Shown here in pieces: positions 1 to 8,210 of a DNA stretch of 64,000 nucleotides. Numbering within the stretch: the first letter of the stretch is position 1; each line of letters begins with the position of its first letter. The notes beneath the pieces were generated by a model that did no database searches, had not been told where the DNA came from, and worked only from the letters and a program-made list of their open reading frames with translations. The stretch lies in NCBI RefSeq assembly GCF_019084545.1, contig NZ_JAHREP010000022.1:1-64000 (forward strand), in the 5' to 3' direction. Source of the DNA: Marinobacterium ramblicola (GTDB lineage: Bacteria > Pseudomonadota > Gammaproteobacteria > Pseudomonadales > Balneatricaceae). The position numbers were made by a program, and so were the translations under genes.

Positions 1-123
1 CCGGTGGGTGGCTACAAGCTGTCCGGTATCGGTCGCGAGAACGGCGTCGAGACCCTGGCCCACTACACCCAGACCAAAGCGGTGTATGTGGAGCTCGGCG
101 ACATCAAGTCGCCCTATGCCTGA
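1..123 (+). CDS. betB: Betaine aldehyde dehydrogenase, C-terminal end (partial)
   Basis: The window opens inside this gene; 40 codons remain before the TGA at 121-123. The residues [15 protein letters not shown] followed by [10 protein letters not shown] are the C-terminal oligomerisation segment typical of BetB-type aldehyde dehydrogenases. BetB oxidises betaine aldehyde to glycine betaine with NAD(P)+ in the cytoplasm. It lies 49 bp upstream of betA in the same direction, the usual betBA operon order, so the assignment rests on both the sequence tail and the neighbour. The catalytic Cys and Glu lie outside the window. Confidence 0.9.
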   Translation, partial: PVGGYKLSGIGRENGVETLAHYTQTKAVYVELGDIKSPYA

Positions 124-172
124 CAGGCGCCTGTAACGACAAACATTTAACGGTTTAGCAGGGTACAGATAG

Positions 173-1924
173 ATGAACGCTTTCGATTACATCATTGTCG
201 GCGCCGGTTCCGCTGGTTGCGTACTGGCGAACAGGCTCAGCGCCGACGGTCGCACCTCCGTACTGCTGCTGGAAGCGGGCGGTTCCGATCGCAGCCTGTT
301 TATCCAGATGCCGACCGCCCTCTCCTACCCGATGAACAACGAGCGCCACACCTGGCAGTTTCACGCCGAGAAAGACGTGGGTATCGACAACCGTGCCCTG
401 CACTGCCCGCGCGGCAAAGTACTCGGCGGCAGCTCTTCGATTAACGGCATGGTCTATGTGCGCGGTCATGCCTGTGACTTCGATGAGTGGGAGCACTCCG
501 GCGCCTGCGGCTGGAGCTACCAGGACTGCCTGCCCTACTTCAAGCGCGCCGAAACCTGGTCCGGCGGTGCCGACGCCTACCGCGGCGGCGACGGTCCCTT
601 GTCCACCTGCAACGGCAATGAGATGTCGCTGAACCCGCTGTACCAGGCGTTTATCGATGCCGGTGTCGAGGCGGGCTACCCGGCAACCACCGACTACAAC
701 GGTTATTGCCAGGAGGGGTTCGGCGCCATGCATATGACCGTGCGCAGCGGTGTCCGCGCCTCTACCTCCAACGCCTACCTGCGCGAAGCGCTGGGCCGGC
801 AGAACCTGAAGCTGCAACAGGGCGTCACCTGTCGCCGCGTGCTACTCGATGGCAAGCGCGCTACTGGGGTGGAGTACGAACTGAACGGCAAGGTGGTACA
901 GGCAACAGCCAGCAAAGAGGTGATCCTCAGCGCCGGTTCCATCGGCTCACCGCAGCTGCTGCAGCTGTCCGGCATCGGCCCGGCCGAGGTGCTGAAACAG
1001 GCCGGGGTCGAGGTAAAGCATGAGCTGCCCGGCGTCGGTGAGAACCTGCAGGACCACCTGGAGGTCTACTTCCAGTACCGCTGCAACCAGAAGATCACCC
1101 TGAACGGCAAGCTGGACCTGATCAGCATGGGCCTGATCGGCAGCCGCTGGATGCTGTTCAAGGATGGTCTCGGCGCCACCAACCATTTTGAATCCTGCGG
1201 CTTCATCCGCTCCCGTGCCGGGCTCAAGTGGCCCAATATCCAGTACCACTTTCTGCCCGCGGCGATGCGCTACGATGGCCAGGCCGCCTTTGACGGCCAC
1301 GGTTTCCAGGTCCATGTCGGCCCGAACAAGCCGGAGAGCCGAGGCAGCGTACGCATCACCAGTGCCAACCCCAATACGCCGCCGCAGATCCGTTTCAACT
1401 ATCTGAGCACCGAGCAGGATGTGCAGGACTGGCGCGACTGCATCCGCCTGACCCGCGAGATCCTGAACCAGCCTGCACTGGATGAGTACCGCGGCGAGGA
1501 GATCCAGCCCGGCGCCAGCGTACAAACGGACGAGGAGATCGACGCTTGGGTGCGGCAGAACGTGGAGAGCGCCTACCACCCATCCTGCTCCTGCAGGATG
1601 GGTGCCGCCGATGACCCGATGGCGGTGGTCGACCCCGAGTGCAGGGTGCGCGGCCTCGACGGTCTGCGCGTGGTGGACTCGTCGATCTTCCCCACCATCA
1701 CCAACGGTAACCTGAACGCGCCGACCATCATGGTGGCGGAGAAAGCCGCCGACCTGATCCTCGGCAACACCCCGTTAGCTCCCGCTGATGTACCGGTGTG
1801 GATCGACGAGCACTGGCCTCGGCGTCAGCGCCCCGGTATGGCCACGCGTCCAGCGGACATGCCGAAAGCACAGCCCAAAACCACTACATTTTACGACCCC
1901 GAACTGGAGGCAGCCTCAGCCTGA
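173..1924 (+). CDS. betA: Choline dehydrogenase (GMC oxidoreductase)
   Basis: Oxidises choline to betaine aldehyde at the membrane, the first step of glycine betaine synthesis. 583 residues, slightly longer than the roughly 556 of E. coli BetA. The N-terminal FAD-binding segment [17 protein letters not shown] (about residues 7-23), the GMC signature 1 around [18 protein letters not shown], signature 2 around [16 protein letters not shown] and the C-terminal [11 protein letters not shown] and NGNLNAPT segments (active-site His and Asn) are all present. The C-terminal tail of about 30 residues beyond the GMC fold is low in similarity to anything I recognise. It follows betB and precedes the choline transporter genes, so supply and oxidation of choline are probably co-expressed. 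Confidence 0.95.
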   Translation: MNAFDYIIVGAGSAGCVLANRLSADGRTSVLLLEAGGSDRSLFIQMPTALSYPMNNERHTWQFHAEKDVGIDNRALHCPRGKVLGGSSSINGMVYVRGHACDFDEWEHSGACGWSYQDCLPYFKRAETWSGGADAYRGGDGPLSTCNGNEMSLNPLYQAFIDAGVEAGYPATTDYNGYCQEGFGAMHMTVRSGVRASTSNAYLREALGRQNLKLQQGVTCRRVLLDGKRATGVEYELNGKVVQATASKEVILSAGSIGSPQLLQLSGIGPAEVLKQAGVEVKHELPGVGENLQDHLEVYFQYRCNQKITLNGKLDLISMGLIGSRWMLFKDGLGATNHFESCGFIRSRAGLKWPNIQYHFLPAAMRYDGQAAFDGHGFQVHVGPNKPESRGSVRITSANPNTPPQIRFNYLSTEQDVQDWRDCIRLTREILNQPALDEYRGEEIQPGASVQTDEEIDAWVRQNVESAYHPSCSCRMGAADDPMAVVDPECRVRGLDGLRVVDSSIFPTITNGNLNAPTIMVAEKAADLILGNTPLAPADVPVWIDEHWPRRQRPGMATRPADMPKAQPKTTTFYDPELEAASA

Positions 1925-2023
1925 ACACCCGGCCAGTAGAGAGCTTAAGCTCCCGGGCCAAAACGTACTGATCCTTTGCACGTGCCCCTAATAAAGACAA
2001 CTGAACGCTTAGAGGAATCAACG

Positions 2024-3007
2024 ATGACAATACAGAACACCCAACACCGACCGATCGACCGCACATTCAAACACCTGCGCCGGGGGGGCGCCGCGCTCGC
2101 GCTGAGCGCCGCAATGACTCTGACCGCCCAGACTCAAGCCGCCGATTGTTCGACTGTGCGCTTCTCCGATGTGGGCTGGACCGATATCACCGCCACCACC
2201 GCCATCACCAGCGAAGTGTTGAACGGGCTCGGCTACAAGACCAAGACCCACCTGCTGTCGGTTCCGGTCACCTACACTACTATGGCCAATGGCTCGATCG
2301 ACGTCTTCCTCGGCAACTGGATGCCGACCATGGAGGGCGATATCGCCAAATACCGCGATAACGGCAGCGTCGAAACCGTTCGTGCCAACCTCGAGGGCGC
2401 CAAATACACCCTGGCGGTTCCCAAGTATGTGTATGACGCCGGGGTGCACTCCTTCGCCGATATCGCCAAACACGCCGACAAGTTCAAGGGCCGTATCTAC
2501 GGTATCGAACCTGGTAACGACGGCAACCGCTTGATCCAGGACATGATCGATTCCAACGCCTTCGGCCTTAAAGATTTCAAACTAGTCGAATCCAGTGAAG
2601 CGGGCATGGTGTCCCAGATCGCACGGGCGGTTAAGCACCAGGATTGGGTTGCATTCCTAGGCTGGGCGCCACATCCGATGAACTCCAACTTCGAAATCGA
2701 ATACCTCTCCGGTGGCGACGACTACTTCGGCCCAGACTTCGGCGGTGCCAACGTCTATACCAACGTCCGTAAGGGCTACACCGACGACTGCCCTAACGTC
2801 GGCAAGCTGCTCGGCAATCTGAGCTTCAACCTGCCACTGGAAAACGAGCTGATGGGGATGATCCTCGACGACGGCAAGCAACCTGACGCTGCGGCCCGCG
2901 AATGGCTCAAGAACAACCCCCAGGTACTCGACGCCTGGCTGGCCGGTATCACCACGATTGACGGCGGCGACGCCATGAGCGCAGTACGCGCCCATATCGG
3001 CCTCTAA
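2024..3007 (+). CDS. choX: Choline/betaine ABC transporter, periplasmic binding protein
   Basis: Substrate-binding component of an osmolyte ABC importer of the ChoX/ProX (OpuAC) family. I chose the ATG at 2024, preceded by AGAGGA at 2011-2016, over an in-frame upstream start at 1976; this gives 327 residues with an N-terminal segment containing paired arginines, a hydrophobic stretch ALALSAAMTLTA and a likely cleavage after QAA. The mature part carries aromatic residues typical of quaternary-ammonium boxes (DVGWTDI, FLGNWMP, FLGWAPHPMN). It is followed by permease and ATPase genes. The position directly after betBA suggests choline as the main ligand; betaine or carnitine cannot be excluded. 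Confidence 0.9.
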   Translation: MTIQNTQHRPIDRTFKHLRRGGAALALSAAMTLTAQTQAADCSTVRFSDVGWTDITATTAITSEVLNGLGYKTKTHLLSVPVTYTTMANGSIDVFLGNWMPTMEGDIAKYRDNGSVETVRANLEGAKYTLAVPKYVYDAGVHSFADIAKHADKFKGRIYGIEPGNDGNRLIQDMIDSNAFGLKDFKLVESSEAGMVSQIARAVKHQDWVAFLGWAPHPMNSNFEIEYLSGGDDYFGPDFGGANVYTNVRKGYTDDCPNVGKLLGNLSFNLPLENELMGMILDDGKQPDAAAREWLKNNPQVLDAWLAGITTIDGGDAMSAVRAHIGL

Positions 3008-3059
3008 CCCAACGGGCCGAGATACCTGTACCTCCCGTACATAACGATGAGTAGCGCTC

Positions 3060-3917
3060 ATGAACTGGTTAACCGAACATAAAATCCCTCTGGGTGCGGC
3101 GATGGAAGAGTTCGTCGACTGGCTGACCCTGCACGCCTCCGGGCTGTTCGATGCCATCTCCGGCTCACTGGAGTGGCTGATCCTGAATCTGGTTACCCTG
3201 ATGCAGTGGTTCCCGCCGATTGTGCCGATTCTGGCCACGGCGGCGATCGCCTGGTTCTGGCACCGCAGCCTCGCGATGGTGATCTTCGTCACCTGTGCGC
3301 TGCTGCTGATCCTGAACCTGGGGTACTGGCAGGAGATGCTGGAGACCTTCGTACTGGTGCTTGCCGCCACCCTGCTGTGCGTTCTGATCGGCATACCGCT
3401 GGGCATCATGGCCGCACACAAACCCTGGCTCTACACCCTGCTGCGCCCGATTCTGGACCTGATGCAGACCATCCCCACCTTCGTCTACCTGATCCCGACC
3501 CTGGTGCTGTTCGGACTGGGCGTGGTGCCGGGGCTGATCTCCACCATCATCTTCGCCATCGCCGCGCCGATCCGCCTGACCTACCTGGGTATCAGCAGTG
3601 TGCCGGAGGAGCTGATGGAAGCCGGCAAGGCGTTCGGCGCCACGCCATCAAAGCTGTTGCTCAAGGTGGAACTGCCGGCGGCGATGCCGCAGATCATGGC
3701 CGGTATCACCCAGTGCATCATGCTGTCGCTGTCGATGGTGGTGATCGCGGCACTGGTGGGCGCCGACGGCCTGGGCAAACCGGTGGTGCGCGCGCTGAAC
3801 ACCGTCAATATCTCCCAGGGGTTCGAAGCGGGTCTGGCGATCGTGCTGGTTGCCGTGATTCTCGACCGTCTGTGCAAGGCACCCTCACGCCGTGCCACGA
3901 AACGTAAAGCGGGGTAA
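3060..3917 (+). CDS. choW: Choline/betaine ABC transporter permease
   Basis: Inner-membrane channel subunit of the ChoXWV/ProXWV importer, 285 residues. The C-terminal two thirds contains at least six hydrophobic segments and the binding-protein-dependent permease (EAA loop) region around EELMEAGKAFGATPSKLLLK, where the ATPase docks. The N-terminal 75 residues hold an amphipathic segment and an extra hydrophobic helix, as in ProW-type permeases. It begins 52 bp after choX and its stop lies 4 bp before the ATG of the ATPase gene, so the three are one transcription unit. Confidence 0.92.
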   Translation: MNWLTEHKIPLGAAMEEFVDWLTLHASGLFDAISGSLEWLILNLVTLMQWFPPIVPILATAAIAWFWHRSLAMVIFVTCALLLILNLGYWQEMLETFVLVLAATLLCVLIGIPLGIMAAHKPWLYTLLRPILDLMQTIPTFVYLIPTLVLFGLGVVPGLISTIIFAIAAPIRLTYLGISSVPEELMEAGKAFGATPSKLLLKVELPAAMPQIMAGITQCIMLSLSMVVIAALVGADGLGKPVVRALNTVNISQGFEAGLAIVLVAVILDRLCKAPSRRATKRKAG

Positions 3918-3921
3918 TCCG

Positions 3922-5115
3922 ATGAAAGCTATCAGCATTCGTAATCTGGACGTGGTATTCGGCGACAACGTCAGCAAAACCCTGGCGATGCTCGACCAAG
4001 GCCAGGGGCGGCAGCAGATCCTGGAAACCACCGGCGATGTGGTGGGTGTGCACAACGCCAGCATCGACGTGGAGCAGGGCGAGATCTGTGTCCTGATGGG
4101 GCTGTCCGGCTCCGGCAAGTCGAGCCTGTTGCGCGCGGTCAACGGCCTTAACCCGATCAGCCGTGGCTCGCTCGAGGTGCTCGACGGCGACCGCATGGTC
4201 GACCTCGCCAAGTGCAACAGTCAACACCTGCGTGAACTGCGCCTGAAGCGGATATCCATGGTGTTCCAGAAATTCGCCCTGATGCCCTGGCTCAGCGTGG
4301 TCGATAACGTGGCTTTCGGTCTGGAGATGCAGGGGATCGGCAAGAGCGAGCGGCGCAAGCGCGCACTGGAAAAACTGGATATGGTCGGACTTGCCGACTG
4401 GTCGGAGAAGCTGCCGCACGAACTCTCCGGCGGTATGCAGCAGCGTGTCGGTCTTGCCCGCGCCTTCACCATGGACAGCGATATCCTGCTGATGGACGAG
4501 CCGTTCTCGGCACTGGACCCGCTGATCCGCACCCAACTGCAGGATGAACTGATCATCCTTCAGCGCCAGCTCAACAAGACAATCCTGTTCGTCAGCCACG
4601 ATCTCGACGAGGCACTGAAGATCGGCACCAACATCGCGATCATGGAGTCGGCCCGCATCATACAGCATGGCGCGCCGGAGGATATCGTGCTCAACCCGAG
4701 CAACACCTACGTCGAGAAGTTCGTTGCCCATACCAACCCGCTCAACGTACTGCGCGGCCGCTCGCTGATGACCACGATCGGTGCCATGCAGGGCGATGGC
4801 AACCGACTGCTGCTCAACGCGCTGGACCAGAGTCATGTCCACCTCGAAGCCGGCAGACCGGTGGCAGCACAACGGGGGGAGCAGGCGCTGGAGATCCGGC
4901 AGTGGCACGACAGCCATGCGCTCGACGACCTGAGTGAAAACACGCTGATGATCGCCAGCCCCGACATCTCCATGCGCACCGCGATCGAACTGCGCTACCG
5001 CACCGGTCAACCTGTGCTCCTCAGCGAAGATAACCGTCTGGTCGGCATGCTGTCGGACAAGGATTTCTATCACGCGCTGCTGGGCAAGCACTTCACCCAG
5101 AACGAAGCCGCCTGA
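3922..5115 (+). CDS. choV: Choline/betaine ABC transporter ATP-binding protein
   Basis: Cytoplasmic ATPase that powers the importer. The ATG at 3922 sits after GGGG at 3911-3914; an in-frame earlier codon at 3892 would overlap choW and is less likely. 397 residues: Walker A GLSGSGKSS, Q-loop VFQKFALMPW, ABC signature LSGGMQQRVGLARA, Walker B DILLMDEPFSALD and switch His in FVSHDLDEA. The last 110 or so residues form a weak CBS-like regulatory region (MLSDKDFY near the end), as in ProV/ChoV. An inverted repeat at 5138-5166 follows the gene. Confidence 0.92.
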   Translation: MKAISIRNLDVVFGDNVSKTLAMLDQGQGRQQILETTGDVVGVHNASIDVEQGEICVLMGLSGSGKSSLLRAVNGLNPISRGSLEVLDGDRMVDLAKCNSQHLRELRLKRISMVFQKFALMPWLSVVDNVAFGLEMQGIGKSERRKRALEKLDMVGLADWSEKLPHELSGGMQQRVGLARAFTMDSDILLMDEPFSALDPLIRTQLQDELIILQRQLNKTILFVSHDLDEALKIGTNIAIMESARIIQHGAPEDIVLNPSNTYVEKFVAHTNPLNVLRGRSLMTTIGAMQGDGNRLLLNALDQSHVHLEAGRPVAAQRGEQALEIRQWHDSHALDDLSENTLMIASPDISMRTAIELRYRTGQPVLLSEDNRLVGMLSDKDFYHALLGKHFTQNEAA

Positions 5116-5137
5116 GCCCGATAACCGTCGCGACTAT

Positions 5138-5166
5138 CCCCCGGGAGATATTGTGACTCCCGGGGG
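5138..5166 (+). terminator. Stem-loop after choV, probable terminator
   Basis: CCCCCGGGAG at 5138-5147 pairs perfectly with CTCCCGGGGG at 5157-5166 across a 9-nt loop. There is only a short T run afterwards (CCTTT), so it is a stable hairpin that could end the bet/cho transcript, not a textbook terminator. Confidence 0.6.
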
Positions 5167-5251
5167 GCGACCTTTAGATTCCCGTCAACAGCGCACAAAA
5201 CGCGGCTGGCGACATGTAATCAAACCCAACCAATGATCCAAGGAACGCTCC

Positions 5252-5938
5252 ATGAAAAAGGTTCTTCTTAGTGTGTTAGGCGCCCTGGCAATCACCCCGG
5301 CGTACGCCGTTGAAACCTCCGGTACCATCGGCTTCACCAACGACTACCGCTTCAACGGCATCTCCCAGACCGCCGGCGACCCAGCGATTCAGGGCAGCCT
5401 GGATCTGGCCTTCGACAGCGGCGTCTATGCCGGTATCTGGGGCAGCAACGTGGACTTCGGTGACGACGCCAACCTGGAGATCGATTACTACGTCGGCTAC
5501 AGCAACGATATCACCGACGATCTGAGCTACGACGTCAACTATGCCTGGTATACCTATCCCGGCTATGATGCCGCGGATGGCGATTACGGCCAGCTCAACC
5601 TGAGCCTGTTCTACGGCAACGCCTCCGTGACTTACGGCTACGCCAACGACTACTTCAACAGTGGCGAAGCCGGTCAGTATATCGCCTTCGACTACAGTCA
5701 ACCGCTGCCCCACGAGATCAGCCTGGACCTGCACGCCGGCCACAGCTTCGGCGATTACTGGGGTAAAGTCGATATCGACGATTACGAAGATTACTCCATC
5801 GGCCTGTCCGGCAGTTTCGCGGGACTTGACCTGTCCGCCGCCTATGTCATCACCAGCATCGACAGCGAAGACGAGATCGATTCGGGCCTGTTCCGCAACG
5901 ATAACGCGCTGGTGGTCAGCGTTTCACGCACCTTCTAA
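5252..5938 (+). CDS. TorF-family putative porin
   Basis: Outer-membrane beta-barrel of the TorF family, 228 residues. A signal peptide ends in TPAYA (cleavage near residue 20). The mature part is a run of alternating hydrophobic/hydrophilic strands rich in Tyr, Asp and Gly, with the family-like start GTIGFTNDYRFNGISQT and a C-terminal ALVVSVSRTF ending in Phe, the outer-membrane insertion signature. AAGGA at 5240-5244 precedes the ATG. It stands alone between two terminators. The substrate is unknown; such proteins are often next to ammonium transporters, which is not the case here. Confidence 0.85.
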   Translation: MKKVLLSVLGALAITPAYAVETSGTIGFTNDYRFNGISQTAGDPAIQGSLDLAFDSGVYAGIWGSNVDFGDDANLEIDYYVGYSNDITDDLSYDVNYAWYTYPGYDAADGDYGQLNLSLFYGNASVTYGYANDYFNSGEAGQYIAFDYSQPLPHEISLDLHAGHSFGDYWGKVDIDDYEDYSIGLSGSFAGLDLSAAYVITSIDSEDEIDSGLFRNDNALVVSVSRTF

Positions 5939-5969
5939 CCCTCTCTCCTGGCCTTCGAGCCACCCCTTC

Positions 5970-5992
5970 GGGAGCCTAACGGCTCCCTTTTT
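5970..5992 (+). terminator. Rho-independent terminator after the porin gene
   Basis: GGGAGCC at 5970-5976, loop TAAC, GGCTCCC at 5981-5987, then TTTTT at 5988-5992. A classical intrinsic terminator 31 bp after the porin stop codon. Confidence 0.9.
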
Positions 5993-6060
5993 CCGACCTT
6001 GTTCACGACCACAAGCTGTTAGACAATCGGTGCAACAGCCTAAAGTTGCATTTAGAACGC

Positions 6061-6495
6061 ATGAAAAGATCTATGGAATTGAGAACACTCTCCAGCGACC
6101 ATCACCGGGCACTGGTGATCGCCAAGAGGGCCAGACAGGCAAGCGGCGAGGACGAATCGGCACTGACCCGACTCTGGGCGGAGATCGAAACCGCGTACAG
6201 GTCCGAACTGGAACGGCATTTTGCTATTGAGGAGCGCTACCTCTCGGAACCGCTTAGAGCGGTCGGCGAGACCAACTTAGTCGAGCGTCTACTGGGAGAG
6301 CACCGCCAACTGCGCAGCCATTTTACGGCAGATGCGGAGCGCAGCCTGGACGCCCTGCATCGCTTTGGCGAGCTTCTGGCCCAGCACGTGCGCTTCGAGG
6401 AGCGGGAGTTTTTCAATACCGCCGAGGAGCGGCTCGACGCGCATACGCTGGCCGCCGTGGAAGCAGCCTGTGAAGAGGGAGCGGCCTTAACCTGA
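6061..6495 (+). CDS. Hemerythrin domain-containing protein
   Basis: About 144 residues forming a helical bundle of the hemerythrin/HHE type. Visible candidate di-iron ligands are SSDHHRAL near the N-terminus, RHFAIEERYL, LLGEHRQLR and QHVRFEEREFF. Such proteins sense or store O2, NO or iron. The start is uncertain: ATG at 6061 or 6073 are both possible, and a TTG at 6046 would extend it. No strong ribosome site is seen. The 3' end overlaps the convergent diguanylate cyclase gene by 9 bp. Confidence 0.75.
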   Translation: MKRSMELRTLSSDHHRALVIAKRARQASGEDESALTRLWAEIETAYRSELERHFAIEERYLSEPLRAVGETNLVERLLGEHRQLRSHFTADAERSLDALHRFGELLAQHVRFEEREFFNTAEERLDAHTLAAVEAACEEGAALT

Positions 6496-7851
6496 ATGTT
6501 GTGCAGCGGAGTCCGGCAGTGTGCCCATTCCACTATCTCGCCAGACAACCACCCGGTTGCGTCCCTGCTGTTTGGCTTGATACAGGGCACCATCGGCGCT
6601 CTGCAACAGCGTTTCGTAACTACCGCCGTGTTCGGGATAGGTCGCGACCCCCAGGCTGAGGCTGACCCTGACCTCTCGGCCATCCTCTAACCGGATCTTC
6701 AGCGCTTCTACCGCCTGCCTGACACGCTCGGCGGTCATGCACGCGCCGCCCGCATCGCACTCAGGCAATATCAGCGCCAGCTCTTCGCCGCCATAACGGC
6801 AGGCCTGATCCACCTCACGTAATCCCGCGCGAAAGGTTGCCGCCACTGCCCGCAACGCTTGATCTCCGGCCTGATGGCCATAGCTATCATTGAAGCGCTT
6901 GAAATGATCGATATCGCACATGATCAGGCTCAACGGTTTGCCATATCTCGCTCCGCGACCGATCTCATTGGTCAGGATACGATCGAACTCACGCCGGTTA
7001 TACAGGCCGGTGAGATCATCCGTGCGTGCAGCCAGCAGTAGCGCTTGTTCCTGGGAGTCGATCCTGTCGGTCATCAAATTGAACGCCTCGGCCAGATTGA
7101 CCAGTTCGCACGGCAGCTCAATGGCGATCCGGCTCTCGCGGTCCCCTGCGGCAATACGTTTGGCTCCCGCCAACAGCTGGTCCGTACTTTTTACCAGCGA
7201 GCGGTTGATCAGCAGGACACCGATACCGGCAAACAGCAACGACAGTGCAAAACCCATCACGATCAGCAGTTCCGACAATTCAAAGTCTGCCAGTGCGATG
7301 TCATGAATGCGCTCGTTTTCACGGCGCACATCCTCGAAGATGACGCCTATATCCTGGCCCAGCTGGTTTATTCCCGCCTCGAATCCCTGAATCCGCTGGG
7401 AAGCCAGAGAGGCAACACCCAGTGGTGGCGCGGTCATGATCGATCCGGCCACCCGGTTCAACTCGTCCCAATCCCGCTGCAGCCTTACCATGTCGCGCGA
7501 TGTCGATTCGTATACGCCGACCGCCTGGGACAGACTGGCGATGCCCTGGGTAATGTCGTCCAACTCCCGCCGATAGCTATGCGCGTGTTGATTCTCACCC
7601 GTCAACGAATAGTCGATCACATCCCTGGACATATCCCAGAGAGAAAGCTGGATTTTTTGCAGTGGTTGCAAAATCTCGCGCTGTTCGCGCGACACCTCAA
7701 TCAGGGGACGGGTGATCGATTTTTCATATAGGAGATAACCAAATACCGAGAGCAACGAAATAGGGGCAAGCGCCAGCAACATGCCCGTTGCGAGCCAGAA
7801 TTTCAGCGAACGTCGCCGCCAGAACGCTGAAATATGCCTTACCGAATTCAT
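6487..7851 (-). CDS. Membrane diguanylate cyclase (HAMP-GGDEF)
   Basis: Makes cyclic di-GMP from two GTP. 454 residues: transmembrane helix at about 17-40, a periplasmic helical sensor of about 150 residues, a second transmembrane helix near 193-216, a HAMP linker, then a GGDEF domain. The active-site loop reads GGEEL, a functional variant of GG(D/E)EF, and REVD five residues before it fits the RxxD inhibitory site, so product feedback is likely. The metal site MCDIDHFKRFND is intact. It is transcribed alone toward the hemerythrin gene; the sensed signal is not evident. Confidence 0.9.
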   Translation of the reverse strand: MNSVRHISAFWRRRSLKFWLATGMLLALAPISLLSVFGYLLYEKSITRPLIEVSREQREILQPLQKIQLSLWDMSRDVIDYSLTGENQHAHSYRRELDDITQGIASLSQAVGVYESTSRDMVRLQRDWDELNRVAGSIMTAPPLGVASLASQRIQGFEAGINQLGQDIGVIFEDVRRENERIHDIALADFELSELLIVMGFALSLLFAGIGVLLINRSLVKSTDQLLAGAKRIAAGDRESRIAIELPCELVNLAEAFNLMTDRIDSQEQALLLAARTDDLTGLYNRREFDRILTNEIGRGARYGKPLSLIMCDIDHFKRFNDSYGHQAGDQALRAVAATFRAGLREVDQACRYGGEELALILPECDAGGACMTAERVRQAVEALKIRLEDGREVRVSLSLGVATYPEHGGSYETLLQSADGALYQAKQQGRNRVVVWRDSGMGTLPDSAAQHSG

Positions 7852-7970
7852 CGCGCCTCCCGAGATCCTTCCAGGATTTAGACCTCAGTGTAGGCGATAA
7901 TCCCTCGATTCACTTGATTGCACCCAACCCGAGAGCGAACATCCATCCACTGATCCTGACGCAGGCAGCC

Positions 7971-8210
7971 TCACAGCAGGATATCAAGTGACTCCAACAA
8001 CGCGATCCGATCAGCCGATATCGACGTTCTCCACGCCAGCACACCAACCCCGCTGGCCTGCGCCTCGCGCAGCAGCTCACCGTAACGGCGCAGCAGGGTA
8101 ACCGGCTCCAGAGGGGGATCGAAAATCACGTGGCTTTCCTGGTTCGGGACAAAGGGTGGAGCTTCGACGACACCAGACTCGCGGTCAAGCGGTTCTACCG
8201 CCGATGCCAC
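7971..8210 (-). pseudogene. SfsA C-terminal-like fragment, coupled to the kinase gene
   Basis: A 79-codon frame starting with GTG at 8210, which overlaps the TAG of the upstream kinase gene by one base. Its second half (FDPPLEP...YGELLREAQASGV then VLAWRTSISADRIALLESL) resembles the C-terminal end of SfsA, a roughly 240-residue nuclease-like protein; the N-terminal OB-fold and catalytic region are missing. The first 25 residues show no similarity that I recognise. It could be a remnant of sfsA or a small protein that retained this domain. The similarity is from memory of the family, not from an alignment. Confidence 0.45.

Noticed and set aside
1934-1955. Short palindrome GAGCTTAAGCTC between betA and choX as a terminator
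   Set aside because: Short, no T run, and lies inside what appears to be one bet-cho transcript.
3805-5091. 428-codon minus-strand frame opposite choV
   Set aside because: Shadow of the choV gene; no recognisable domain.
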